Shown here: one piece after another, positions 1-9,334 of the stretch | Layout of the letters: each line of letters opens with the position of its first letter | How positions within the stretch are numbered: the first letter of the stretch is position 1 | NCBI GenBank assembly: GCA_965224735.1 | Contig: OZ245059.1 | Span: 1,736,001-1,800,000, forward strand | Length of the DNA: 64,000 bases | Reading direction: 5' to 3' | Source of the DNA: Robiginitomaculum_A sp036478535 | Lineage (GTDB): Bacteria; Pseudomonadota; Alphaproteobacteria; Caulobacterales; Maricaulaceae | Notes under the pieces: generated by a model | Told to the model about the DNA's origin: nothing | The model's database searches: none | What the model saw: only the letters and a program-made list of their open reading frames with translations | Translations under genes and position numbers: made by a program

Positions 1-315
1 TGCGCGTTGCGCCGCAATGGCAAGTGTGCCTACATCTTTCGCATTTACCTTCATATATTCTTGTTTAGAGCGCGCTGTGACCAACCCTGCCATATTGATA
101 ATGGTGTCGACCTTGGCACATAAACGGGTTTCGCTCACGGGGTTTCCCATTTCACCTTCAATCCAGTTTACTTTGTCAGATTGGATACATTTATCTTCAG
201 AGCCAGGCCGCACTAATGCCTTAACCTGATAATCATTACCATTACCAATGAGGTTTTTAAGAACTTCACGGCCAACAAATCCAGTTGCGCCTGTTAGGCC
301 TATTAGTTTAGGCAT
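1..315 (-). CDS. Extended SDR / NDUFA9-like NAD(P)-dependent epimerase, N-terminal part
   Basis: The reading frame starts at an ATG (313-315) and runs off the left edge, so only about 105 residues are visible. Residues 8-14 form the Rossmann motif TGATGFVG, and a later 'NMAGLV' strand is typical of extended short-chain dehydrogenases (epimerase or complex-I NDUFA9-like type) that bind NAD(P). The start overlaps the end of the upstream fatty-acyl-AMP ligase by 8 bases, so the two are probably translationally coupled and act on the same acyl-derived substrate; that is inference. The substrate cannot be told because the catalytic YxxxK region lies outside the window. It could also be a thioester-reductase-like domain. 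Confidence 0.8.
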   Translation of the reverse strand, partial: MPKLIGLTGATGFVGREVLKNLIGNGNDYQVKALVRPGSEDKCIQSDKVNWIEGEMGNPVSETRLCAKVDTIINMAGLVTARSKQEYMKVNAKDVGTLAIAAQRA

Positions 316-2068
316 TTCCGCTAGCTTCTACTAGCCTAATAGGTTCTTCTGCCTGCAAATCTATGATTGCGCCTTCAAGCATTTTCTCACGCACCCGTAC
401 ACGGCTTAATTTGCCAGACGAGGTAATAATCATAGTCCCACGCGGCACAAGAATAAGACGCACTGGTGCGCCAATTTCTAAACGAATCGCAGAGCTAACA
501 GTCACGAAGATTTCCTCGAGAAGCTTCTCATCACGTGTACGACATTCAAGCAAAAGAATAATATCTTTCTCATCCCCGCTTTTACCAATAGAGAATGAAC
601 AGGCGCGTCCGCAACGGCTCGGCGCGGCAGCTTGCGCTGCCCACTCGATATCTTGTGGCCAAATATTGCGGCCATGAAATAGAATTAAGTCTTTAAAACG
701 CCCTGTAACAACAAGCTGCTCATCGAGCCAATAGCCCAAATCCCCCGTATCAAGCCAGCCATCACTGGTAAAGGCAGCTTTTGTGGCCAAAGCATTTCGA
801 AAATAACCTGGCGTTATACTAGGCCCACAGAGACAAATACGCCCCACTTTACGTTCACACAAAGCCTTACCAGTATCCATATCCCGAATTTCTAGCTTGT
901 GATCTGGGATTATCTTGCCGCACGCCACAAATGTACGTTTATGTTCGCTTGGCGTTAAATCAGTGGCTGGAACCGCGGCGCCCGTGCGCTCATACCGCAC
1001 CATATCAATGGTGTCACAAAGAAGGCCTTGGCCTTGCGGCGCAAATGTTGCGCCTAGAGTTGTTTCTGCCAGGCCATAACTTGGCGTAAAGGCTTTGCTC
1101 TCAAAACCGCTCGCAGCGAATGTTTTGGCAAACCTCTTTAAAGGTTCAGGCTGTACCATATCGCCGCCAATGCCTGCTGCTCTCCATGATGATAAGTCTA
1201 ATTCGCGGTCTTCGCGCCAACGCCGTACACAAAGCTCGTAGCCAAAGGTCGGGCTATAAGAAATAGTGCCGCGCATATCGCTAATGAGATGTAACCATGT
1301 AACCGGGCGACGAGTAAAATCTGATGATGATAAATAATCAACGGATAACTGTCCCATAAGCGGGGCGATCATAAAGCCAATAAGCCCCATATCATGATAA
1401 AGTGGGAGCCATGATGTTGCCCGATCATCTTCGCGTAAATTCATACCAATCGGACCCAAAATACCAATGCAATTAGATGTTACTGTCGATTGCGTGCCGA
1501 TTATACCTTTTGGCGAACTTGAACTGCCTGACGAGTATTGAATATAGCAAGGACCATCCGCCTGATGCGGACGCATTTCGCTTTTTTTCGGAAATTTTTG
1601 CACATCTTCAAAGCTAATAACAGGAACATTATAGTCATTCAGTGCAGAGCTAATAATATTTTCCATGCTGGACGGGCAAAAAAGCGCTTTAAAGTCGCCC
1701 GTGTCGGTCATACGCTGTAATTGGCGCTCATAACTGCCGCGCCCACCAAGTGTCACTGGCAGTGGCAATGGCGCTGGAATAAGACCCGCATATTGACACG
1801 CAAAAAATAAAATGGCGAAATCAGCGTTTGTAACCGCGAGTAGCCCGATGCGATCCCCGACCTCACCCATGCCGACAAGTCGCAGTGCCATTTCCTTGGC
1901 GCGCTCGCATAAATCTTTATAGGATAGTTTTTCTACGAGGTCGCCGCGGCCTGAGTAAAAATTAAATCCAGTATTACACGTTGCCGCATATTCCAAACCA
2001 TCAATGAGAGTCTCAAAATGCCCATGTATGAGCTTTTGACCCCGTTTTGTATCTGTTGCAGATGTCAT
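308..2068 (-). CDS. Fatty-acyl-AMP ligase (FAAL-like, ANL superfamily)
   Basis: A 586-residue adenylate-forming enzyme expected to activate a fatty acid to acyl-AMP for transfer to an acyl carrier protein or similar acceptor. Visible ANL motifs in order: the nucleotide loop 'YSSGSSSSPKG' near residue 180, 'SYGLAETTLGATF' in the middle, and 'DTGDLGYW' followed by 'GRFKDLILFHGRNIWPQDIE' in the C-terminal third. The 'HGRNIWPQDIE' wording is typical of FAALs rather than acyl-CoA synthetases. I chose the ATG at 2068 because homology begins after it; the frame is open to a GTG at 2101. A 12-codon ORF with a good ribosome site ends exactly on this ATG (2065-2103). The downstream SDR overlaps by 8 bases. 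No dedicated acyl carrier protein is visible in the window. Confidence 0.88.
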   Translation of the reverse strand: MTSATDTKRGQKLIHGHFETLIDGLEYAATCNTGFNFYSGRGDLVEKLSYKDLCERAKEMALRLVGMGEVGDRIGLLAVTNADFAILFFACQYAGLIPAPLPLPVTLGGRGSYERQLQRMTDTGDFKALFCPSSMENIISSALNDYNVPVISFEDVQKFPKKSEMRPHQADGPCYIQYSSGSSSSPKGIIGTQSTVTSNCIGILGPIGMNLREDDRATSWLPLYHDMGLIGFMIAPLMGQLSVDYLSSSDFTRRPVTWLHLISDMRGTISYSPTFGYELCVRRWREDRELDLSSWRAAGIGGDMVQPEPLKRFAKTFAASGFESKAFTPSYGLAETTLGATFAPQGQGLLCDTIDMVRYERTGAAVPATDLTPSEHKRTFVACGKIIPDHKLEIRDMDTGKALCERKVGRICLCGPSITPGYFRNALATKAAFTSDGWLDTGDLGYWLDEQLVVTGRFKDLILFHGRNIWPQDIEWAAQAAAPSRCGRACSFSIGKSGDEKDIILLLECRTRDEKLLEEIFVTVSSAIRLEIGAPVRLILVPRGTMIITSSGKLSRVRVREKMLEGAIIDLQAEEPIRLVEASGNA

Positions 2069-2103
2069 ATAAAATATCCCCGCGCGGCAGAGTAAGACCA
2101 CAT
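2065..2103 (-). CDS. Possible 12-residue leader peptide upstream of the FAAL gene
   Basis: An ATG at 2101-2103 is preceded at proper spacing by AAGGA and opens a 12-codon frame (MWSYSAARGYFI). Its TGA stop overlaps the FAAL ATG as ATGA. The FAAL ATG itself has only a weak GGGGAT-like site, so the short ORF may feed ribosomes to it by termination-reinitiation. Whether it is translated is inference. Confidence 0.35.
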   Translation of the reverse strand: MWSYSAARGYFI

Positions 2104-2165
2104 AGATTTCCTTATATCCTTTAGTTACCGCTTACTACCTTATTTTTTCAATTTGTAAAGCGCTG

Positions 2166-5100
2166 CTATGTACCTAATAACTCACGAAGTTGTGCATTTA
2201 TTATTGCAAATTTCGCAAGCGTCCATCCACCTGACGCGTTAATTTTAGCAAATGAATCATAATATGTATCCACATTATGGCTATATTTAGCCGTATAGTT
2301 TTTAATAATTTTCTTGGTAGATGTTCTTTGCGTACCACCGCTGTTTATATGCAGTTTGGCTGCAGCAAGAGCGAGGCTTGCCTGGGCATTATAAAAATCT
2401 TCGTCAATTCTGCGATACGCTAAGTACTCCCAATGCGATTTGGGTGTAATTTTTCCAGACATTGTCCGCAAACGATCAATTTTGAACTGCCCAGCGATTC
2501 CATAAAAAAGTTCTGCGGATTTATGAACGGACCATTTTGTTTGCTCCACGAGTGCCACAACATCAAACCCTGAAGCCCTTGCCCGCAAGAGCGACACGTC
2601 CTGAGCAAGGCTTGCGGGGATTTTATTGCGCATAAAACGACCAATTCTAGCTTTCACTCTGCGGCTATCATAGCTTGAGAGTACATCTATCCAACTTTCA
2701 TCAACATGAGTAAGTCCTTTCGTACGCATCGCAATGCGCTGTGCAATAGTCCCTTTTTCTTGCCTGCGCACAAGCCAACCAATGACACGTTGCAGCACGG
2801 TTGAAATTTCATCATGCAGACTTAACTGAGAGTCGGTTGGAATTTTATTGTCCAAAGCATTTATAGCCTCCCGAATACTTCCAATTCCCAAGACTTCATA
2901 GGCAATGGTAAAGGCTTTAGCAATTTCACCATCATTAGCATTGGTTTGTTCTTGTACTTTTGCCATAAAGACTGACCCGCCGACATCGACAATTTGGTTG
3001 CAAAGCCGCGAAATAATAATTTCTCTGCGCAAACGATGCCCCTCAAGCGCCTTATGATATTTTTGCAGTGTTTTTGGGAAATAAACCCTGAGCATACCAT
3101 CATAAAAAGGATCGTTCGCCGTGTTCGTAACAATTAAATCATCAAATAATTTAATTTTGGCATAAGCGTTCAGAACAGCAAGTTCTGGCCGTGTTAACTG
3201 GCCACTATTCTCGCCCATAGTTTGCATTTCAGCAACGCTGGGCAGCCCTTCAACTATACGGTCAAGCCGGCCTTCTCCTTCTAGGTTTTCCATAAACCGC
3301 ACATAGGCATGATGGTCTCTTTGGGCATATTTTTCAGCTAATGATAATGCTCCTGTTTGATCATAATTATGCTGCAGAACCAAGGCTCTAACATCATCCG
3401 TCATACTCTCTAATAATTTAACGCGGCTGCTTTGTTTTACTTCGCCGCTCTCTATAGCCCCACTTAGTAATATTTTTATATTTACTTCATTATCAGAACA
3501 ATCAACACCTGCAGAATTATCAATAGCGTCAGTATTTATTCGTCCGCCATTTTTAGCATACTCAATGCGTCCAGCCTGTGTGCAACCAAGGTTAGCACCC
3601 TCACCAATAACTTTAGCTTTTATGTCTATTCCATTGATTCTTATATTGTCATTGGCTTTATCACCTACTTGGGAATTGCTTTGTAAGTTTGATTTTATAT
3701 AAGTCCCTATACCGCCAAACCAAAGCAGTTCTGTTGGACTTTTCAGGAGCGCCTGCATAAGCGCATTCGGCGTTACTTCTTCGGTGCCCAGATTCGTTAT
3801 TTTTTGAATTTCAGGTGTTAATTTTATTGATTTAGATGAACGCGGAAAAATACCACCGCCCTTAGATATCAACTTCTTATTGTAATTTTGCCAACTAGAA
3901 CGCGGTAATGCAAACAAACGTTCCCGTTCTTCAAAACTCTTCGCTGTGTCAGGGTTTGGATCTATGAAAATATCCCGATGATCGAACGCCGCAATGAGAC
4001 GTATATGTTTCGACAATAACATACCATTACCAAACACATCTCCAGACATATCACCAATACCAATAACGTCAAAGACTTCTGATTGAATGTCTTTACCCAT
4101 TTCGCGAAAATGCCGTTTCACAGCTTCCCAGCCGCCCTTAGCCGTTATCCCCATCGCCTTATGATCATAACCAACAGAGCCGCCAGATGCGAAAGCATCA
4201 TCAAGCCAAAACCCATATTTTTTCGCAATACCATTTGCTATATCAGAGAAAGTCGCCGTGCCTTTATCAGCGGCTACAACTAAATACGGATCAGGAGCAT
4301 CCCAACAAACAACCATGTCAGGCGATACGGTATCCTTGCCTTTATAGGTATCCGTTATATCCAAAAGTCCGCTTATAAACTCTTGATATGCAGCGATGCC
4401 TTCCGCTATCCAAGCATCACGATCTCCGCCGCTTGGGAGTTTTTTAGGGAAGAATCCGCCTTTGGAACCAACGGGAACAATCACAGCATTTTTGACCTGC
4501 TGAGCTTTTACAAGACCAAGAACTTCTGTGCGAAAATCATCGCGCCGCTCAGACCAGCGTAGTCCTCCGCGCGCAACAGGGCCAAAACGTAAATGCAGGC
4601 CATCAACTCGCGATGACCAGACATAAATTTCGCGGTAAGGCTTTGGCGCAGGCAGTGGCCCAGCAATCGCGCTATCGATTTTTAGGGAGATAAAAGGATG
4701 GGGCGCGCCATCATCGTCTCTAATAAAAAAATTAGTCCGCAAGCCCGCGATAAGCGTTAGCGCCATTCGGCGCAATACGCGGTCATGATCAAGGGATGTT
4801 ACCCTGTCAAGTGCTTTAAAAGTTTTTACGCGCAATGCCTCTATTTGTATACGCCGTTTTTCCAATGATAATTTTAAGGCTGGATCAAATTTGACTTTAA
4901 ACATGTCTAAAATCAAACCTGTTATTTTCGGGTATGTCTCCAAGGCTTCTATTTGAACACTTTCCGATGGATCCATGCCAGATTGCTTACGATACCGTGC
5001 TAAAAGCCGCAAAAATGCCACCTGACGCCACGGAGCCGCCTGCAACAATACAAGCGCATTAAAGCCATCGTCTTCATTTTTGCCTTGCCAAATGGAAAGA

Positions 5101-7019
5101 AACGCCTCTTTAAAAATGGTTTCTAGGGCATCTCGATCATCAGGCACAAAGCCCAGTTGCATCTCATAATCGTGTATCCATACAAGTGGGCCGCCATCTG
5201 GTTTCGTTTCATAACCTGTCTCCTGTGCTACATGCAGGCCAAAATTTGAGAAGATGGGCATAACATCCGAGAGTTCTAGGCGCTGCTCGCGCACGTAAAA
5301 CTTAACTCTGAACACATTGTCTTCGTCCTCCGCATTTTGATAAACGCGTACGCCCAACGAAAAATCTTCTGTAAGTTTTTCAATCTCTCCAATATCGTCA
5401 AGTGCATGATTAACATCAAAATTGGCTTGATAGGCCACCGAGAATGCAGTTCTATAGGCCGTCACAGCATCTAAACCATTTGTATGGTCTCTTTGCTCCG
5501 CGAGAGCGGCTACATTGGCCGTCCATGGCAGAGAAATGGCCGCAATCTCTTTCTCAATCTGTGCAAGGTTAGGTGATAATTGGTTATCAGAATCAAGACC
5601 AATAATAAAATGCACACGCGCGAGAGGGCTATCGCTGTATTGCGGATAGAAAGCCGAAACGCGGCCATTCCAAGCCTTGCGCAAGCACTCACCAACGCGC
5701 TGGCGTACAGATGTATTATAATTTTCTCTCGGTATAAAAACTAAAACGGAGACAAAACGTTTAAAAGGATCGTTACGCACAAAAACCCGGGTGCGCGGAC
5801 GATCATGAGCATGGGCAATGCCGCTAGCAATACGAAACAAATCATCTTCCGAGCTTTGAAAAAGCTCATCGCGGGGATAAGAAGAGAGTACAAAGTCAAG
5901 CCGCTTGGCGTTATGGGAACCAGGTTCTGCACCAAACCGTTCTATTACGCGGGCTACTTTACGCCTTATCAGCGGAACATATTTAGGTGAACGCGCATAG
6001 GCATCCACTGTAAACAAACCAACAAGACGGGTTTCCCCTTTAACCGTTCCATTTTTAGCATATGTTTTTACTGAAATATAATCCATACGCACACGCCTAT
6101 GGACACGTGAAAACAGATTCGATTTTGCAACAGTCACTGGATCTGTGTCCCGTAGAAAAGTCTTTACATTTGACGTTATACTTGATGGTTCATTGCTTTG
6201 CCGTAAAACTAAACGGCGTTTATCGCGCAAAACACCATAGCAAGAGTTTTTAACCATCGTTGGATCAATGTAATTATAGCTACGCCCTTTGCCACTCTTA
6301 CTTTTACGTGATCCACGTTGATAATCATATGCCCGCGCGCCAAGTAGTACGAAATTACCGTCGCGAATCCACTCTAAAAATTCGCAAGCTTCATACAGAA
6401 CATCTTTTGCGATACCGCCATGCTGGGCAGAAAGTTCGAAAATACAATCATCAACTATAGCCAGCATCGGATTAAAATCGCTTATAACCGCATTAAGGTC
6501 TTTAAGCGTGCTTGTAATCCCTTTCTTGATACCTGCACATACCTTATGGCTTTGCCTTGCTATAAGCACCTGAATCATTGATTCTTTAGCCACCTCGCCC
6601 TTATCGCGCCAATTCCCCTCTTTATTACGAAAACCATCGACTACAGGATGAAACAAGGCAACGATATCAATACCATGAGATGATATTTCGCCAATAACCG
6701 AATCAACCAAAAAACGGCGATCATCAGTGATAATTTCAATAACATCGAAGCGACCATCAAAAGCTTTAATACTGGTGAGCGGGCGTACATTGATGGAGAG
6801 TTTACCAACAATACGCGAATCTCCAAACATCCAGAACTCTTTCGCTAAAGCGAATAAATTTTTCTTGGTCCATACCAGAGCATCATTTTGCTCAGCATCA
6901 TCATAATAAGCTTTCAAAAAATGTTCGGCACCAGGTTCAAACCCATTTTTATGGTGCCACGCTTCATCACCTTTAGCAGAGTTCACAAAAGCAGTTTTAG
7001 TAAAATTAAGTCCAGTCAT
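2166..7019 (-). CDS. gdh: NAD-specific glutamate dehydrogenase, large (180-kDa) type
   Basis: A 1617-residue protein of the L-GDH180 class, which oxidises glutamate to 2-oxoglutarate and ammonium with NAD+ and serves glutamate catabolism in many alphaproteobacteria. The dehydrogenase core lies roughly at residues 780-1250: 'GPVARGGLRWSERRDDFRTE' near 815 and 'VPVGSKGGFFPKK' near 850, then 'CWDAPDPYLVVAADKGTATF', 'FASGGSVGYDHKAMGITAKG' and the nucleotide-binding 'VIGEGANLGCTQAGR'. Long N-terminal ACT-like regulatory regions and a helical C-terminal tail flank it, as usual for the family. The length is normal and the frame is intact. It is monocistronic and preceded by a leader (7020-7107) that recurs in front of two other genes here, which suggests shared regulation. 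Confidence 0.95.
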   Translation of the reverse strand: MTGLNFTKTAFVNSAKGDEAWHHKNGFEPGAEHFLKAYYDDAEQNDALVWTKKNLFALAKEFWMFGDSRIVGKLSINVRPLTSIKAFDGRFDVIEIITDDRRFLVDSVIGEISSHGIDIVALFHPVVDGFRNKEGNWRDKGEVAKESMIQVLIARQSHKVCAGIKKGITSTLKDLNAVISDFNPMLAIVDDCIFELSAQHGGIAKDVLYEACEFLEWIRDGNFVLLGARAYDYQRGSRKSKSGKGRSYNYIDPTMVKNSCYGVLRDKRRLVLRQSNEPSSITSNVKTFLRDTDPVTVAKSNLFSRVHRRVRMDYISVKTYAKNGTVKGETRLVGLFTVDAYARSPKYVPLIRRKVARVIERFGAEPGSHNAKRLDFVLSSYPRDELFQSSEDDLFRIASGIAHAHDRPRTRVFVRNDPFKRFVSVLVFIPRENYNTSVRQRVGECLRKAWNGRVSAFYPQYSDSPLARVHFIIGLDSDNQLSPNLAQIEKEIAAISLPWTANVAALAEQRDHTNGLDAVTAYRTAFSVAYQANFDVNHALDDIGEIEKLTEDFSLGVRVYQNAEDEDNVFRVKFYVREQRLELSDVMPIFSNFGLHVAQETGYETKPDGGPLVWIHDYEMQLGFVPDDRDALETIFKEAFLSIWQGKNEDDGFNALVLLQAAPWRQVAFLRLLARYRKQSGMDPSESVQIEALETYPKITGLILDMFKVKFDPALKLSLEKRRIQIEALRVKTFKALDRVTSLDHDRVLRRMALTLIAGLRTNFFIRDDDGAPHPFISLKIDSAIAGPLPAPKPYREIYVWSSRVDGLHLRFGPVARGGLRWSERRDDFRTEVLGLVKAQQVKNAVIVPVGSKGGFFPKKLPSGGDRDAWIAEGIAAYQEFISGLLDITDTYKGKDTVSPDMVVCWDAPDPYLVVAADKGTATFSDIANGIAKKYGFWLDDAFASGGSVGYDHKAMGITAKGGWEAVKRHFREMGKDIQSEVFDVIGIGDMSGDVFGNGMLLSKHIRLIAAFDHRDIFIDPNPDTAKSFEERERLFALPRSSWQNYNKKLISKGGGIFPRSSKSIKLTPEIQKITNLGTEEVTPNALMQALLKSPTELLWFGGIGTYIKSNLQSNSQVGDKANDNIRINGIDIKAKVIGEGANLGCTQAGRIEYAKNGGRINTDAIDNSAGVDCSDNEVNIKILLSGAIESGEVKQSSRVKLLESMTDDVRALVLQHNYDQTGALSLAEKYAQRDHHAYVRFMENLEGEGRLDRIVEGLPSVAEMQTMGENSGQLTRPELAVLNAYAKIKLFDDLIVTNTANDPFYDGMLRVYFPKTLQKYHKALEGHRLRREIIISRLCNQIVDVGGSVFMAKVQEQTNANDGEIAKAFTIAYEVLGIGSIREAINALDNKIPTDSQLSLHDEISTVLQRVIGWLVRRQEKGTIAQRIAMRTKGLTHVDESWIDVLSSYDSRRVKARIGRFMRNKIPASLAQDVSLLRARASGFDVVALVEQTKWSVHKSAELFYGIAGQFKIDRLRTMSGKITPKSHWEYLAYRRIDEDFYNAQASLALAAAKLHINSGGTQRTSTKKIIKNYTAKYSHNVDTYYDSFAKINASGGWTLAKFAIINAQLRELLGT

Positions 7020-7107
7020 ATAGCCGCGCTCCTTCTATGATGATTATCTAGCAGGAAAGGGGTTTTCCCGTTTGGTACGTGTTGTAAAACCTTTGAATTC
7101 CCATCAC
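7020..7107 (-). promoter_or_regulatory. Recurrent leader element, copy upstream of gdh
   Basis: On the minus strand this stretch reads GATGGG...TTTTACAAC...TACCAAACGG, then the dyad GGGAAA-ACCCC-TTTCC, then AATCATCATAG, AGGAG and the gdh ATG. The same string order occurs at 26255-26341 and 33447-33530 upstream of unrelated genes. The dyad ends 34 nt before the ATG. It may be a 5'-UTR hairpin or an operator; the sequence alone does not decide. Confidence 0.65.
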
Positions 7108-7238
7108 CCTCTCGGCGACAGATTGTAAAAAAATTCGTATGTAGGCCTACACCAATAAAAGTCATGTTATAATACTCTCTGTTGCCCAGGCGTGAAAACC
7201 CAGCAAAATGTCAACGGCCAAACCAAACTCCTATACGC

Positions 7239-7308
7239 CTCTCCCAACACTGTAACACAATTGGGAAACTTATGAGCCGCTCGCTTCGCATTCATGTCAT
7301 CTCTATAA
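7239..7308 (-). promoter_or_regulatory. 70-bp upstream element, copy A (gdh side)
   Basis: Read on the minus strand it aligns without gaps to 33352-33421 on the plus strand at about 80 percent identity. The invariant blocks are AATGCGAAG, CGGCT, ATAAGTTTCC, ATTGTGTTACA and TGTTGGGA. It points toward gdh, about 130 bp before the gdh leader element. The rest of 7108-7384 holds no gene that I can see; ATTATA/TATAAT-like strings occur, but no convincing full promoter. Confidence 0.55.
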
Positions 7309-7384
7309 GAATTATAGTTTCAAATACTCTTTTGCCCTACCCCTTTTAGGACAGAAAATAAATAGAAATTATCGTATTTTTGGC

Positions 7385-8208
7385 TTGATTTTCAACAAAA
7401 TGGTTTCAAGCCTCCGTTTTCCAAATGAAACCCTAAAAAAGATTCAAAGCGCACAAGCCGAGTTTTTTATCACCAATGCTGACTTTAATCATCCTGCCTT
7501 GCGGGGCTTGGATGCTGCTGAAGCAGTTTTGGACTGGCATAAACTTGAGCATCTGATGTCTGGGATTTACGCCAGTAAAACGGGTCGTCCAAGCTATCCG
7601 CTGCTGACATTGCTACGCGCATCTTTGCTCGGGATTTGGTATAGGCTCTCGGATGTCGAGTTGGCTCAAACCCTGTTTCGTGATTTATTATTTCGCAAGT
7701 TTTGCCATCTTGAGTTGGGCGGGGATGTGCCGGACGCCACCACTATTGGTCGGTTTAGGGCGCGGTTGGTCGAGCATGACCTTTGGGAAGTTTTACTGGG
7801 TGAAGTCAATCTTTAACTGGAGAACAAGCATATTATCATGACAGAAGGACGGATCAATATCATTGATGCCACGCGCCCATTGAGGCGGCACAGTCTGGCC
7901 GCGGTAAAGGTAAGGACGGCGAACCCACGCGCCGCAAGCTGGAACGGTTTGGGATTGCCGATCAAGTGCAACGCAAAGGCTATCGCGCTCATCCATTGTC
8001 CCAAGTGGACAAAATCAGAAACGCGGCTATTGCCGTCACCAGATCAGGCGGTGAACGCCCATTTGCACCTTACAAAGCGCGCTACGGACTGGCGCGAACG
8101 CGACTGATAGGGCTCGCTAAAAACCTGACCTTTTACGGCCTCGCTGCTATGGCTCACAACATCCAAAAGGGAGCAAAGTTTCTGAACCTCTATGGTTTAC
8201 CAGGCTGA
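7385..8208 (+). pseudogene. IS5-family transposase, degenerate
   Basis: The first 143 codons (to 7813) are an IS5-type N-terminal domain ('GRPSYPLLTLLRASLLGIWY', 'LSDVELAQTLFRDLLFRKF', 'PDATTIGRFRARL'). A TAA at 7814-7816 sits where the family has a Gln codon. The same frame resumes ('MTEGRINIIDAT'), then a 2-base insertion near 7876-7880 shifts it. The third frame gives 'GQSGRGKGKDGEPTR', which is joined directly to 'RKLERFGIADQVQRKGYRAH' and runs on to the C-terminus at 8208. About 90 residues of the DDE core are missing at that junction. The element therefore carries three independent inactivating lesions and cannot encode a working transposase. A second, shorter relic of the same transposase lies at 16199-16327. 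Confidence 0.88.
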
Positions 8209-8513
8209 GCGTACACAGAATAAACGCACTCAAAACTTACGAAACACACAAAAACAACGCGCCAAAACCGCGAGACAGCATGCCTGACACAAAACTGATA
8301 ACTATACTTGGAAAAATACTGGGTTATGCTGAGATTTCAGCTTATAATTAGGCCAAAAGCCTAAAACCTTAAACCTTAAACCTTAAACCTTAAACGGTCT
8401 CACACGATACGAATATATTTGCAAAATATGGACACAAAACCCAAAAAAGTTTAAACAAAACCCAAACCATCTAACACAGGGACTATAACACATAGGGTCT
8501 GTGTACACTTAGG
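8209..8513. other. Gene-free stretch after the IS5 relic
   Basis: About 300 bases with no convincing ORF. It presumably contains the right end of the decayed IS5 element; I could not define a terminal repeat. It also holds the heptamer array at 8364-8395. Strings such as AAACTGATAACTATAC are AT-rich, but no promoter pair is convincing. Confidence 0.5.
8364..8395. repeat. Tandem heptamer array (AAACCTT)x4.6
   Basis: Four perfect AAACCTT units followed by AAAC. It is a short microsatellite of the kind that can change length by slippage. It lies in non-coding DNA, so no frame is affected. Confidence 0.9.
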
Positions 8514-9197
8514 CTATTTCGTAGTTGTACTTAGTTTTTCAAGTTCTTCATTTGAGGAAACCATGCCGCCAGAGATAATCATCTTGGCGCCTTCCTCTGG
8601 CGTCATGTTTAAAATTTTCAAATTCGCGCGTTTCACAAATAGCAAAAATCCTGATGTTGGATTTGGCGTCGTCGGAACAAACACACACACATGCCCATCT
8701 GGAAGCACTTCAGATGGCGCCCCTTTCAAGTCGGACGTAATGAAACCGATTGCCCAAATATCTTTCATCGGATATTCAATCAGGCAAACCTCTTTAAAAG
8801 CTTTGTCCTTTTGCATCGACATTGTAACAACAATTTGTTTGAGAGTTTTATAAATATTGCTAACAAATGGCACACGGCTAAACAGTTTTTCCCCAAAGTG
8901 CAATAATCTGGAACCGAAAAAATTTGTTGCCACAATCCCAAGCATCCAAAGCGCGATTACGGATACGATAATGCCAAACCCAGGAATTGGGAACGGAAGA
9001 TAAGTATCAGGACTAAGCTGGGGCGGTATGAGTGGTTTTACATTTTTATCGACCAAATTGATAATTTTAGTAATGATCCAAACGGTCACACCGATTGGCA
9101 GAGCAACAATAATACCCGTAAAAAAATTATTTCTAATGGATGCTATAATTCTATGCTTTGGTTTGGTTTTTTTTTGCTCAGATGGCGAATTTGTCAT
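8514..9197 (-). CDS. DUF502 family membrane protein
   Basis: A 227-residue protein of the DUF502 family. After a basic N-terminus (about 20 residues) come two hydrophobic segments, roughly at residues 27-50 and 70-95. The conserved 'FFTGIIVALPIGVTVWII', 'IPGFGIIVSVIALWMLGI' and 'VPFVSNIYKTLKQIV' blocks follow, then 'VFVPTTPNPTSGFLLFV'. The rest is predicted soluble. The function is unknown in the family. The gene is divergent from the DUF3089 hydrolase and does not appear to be in an operon. Confidence 0.85.
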   Translation of the reverse strand: MTNSPSEQKKTKPKHRIIASIRNNFFTGIIVALPIGVTVWIITKIINLVDKNVKPLIPPQLSPDTYLPFPIPGFGIIVSVIALWMLGIVATNFFGSRLLHFGEKLFSRVPFVSNIYKTLKQIVVTMSMQKDKAFKEVCLIEYPMKDIWAIGFITSDLKGAPSEVLPDGHVCVFVPTTPNPTSGFLLFVKRANLKILNMTPEEGAKMIISGGMVSSNEELEKLSTTTK

Positions 9198-9334
9198 ATT
9201 AAGTCTATTCCTATCTTACTTCCCATGTTGTACGCTTGTTTTTCGAATTGGGTAAATAACTTTATTGTAATTTAGGAATTAATTTTGCAAAAAAAAAATT
9301 CATATCCATAAAAATACTCTTTATTATTAGTGCG

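Noticed and set aside
8364..8395. AAACCTT heptamers as a telomere or origin iteron
   Set aside because: Only about 4.6 units, no DnaA-box cluster or replication gene nearby, and flanked by IS debris. It is treated as a simple microsatellite.
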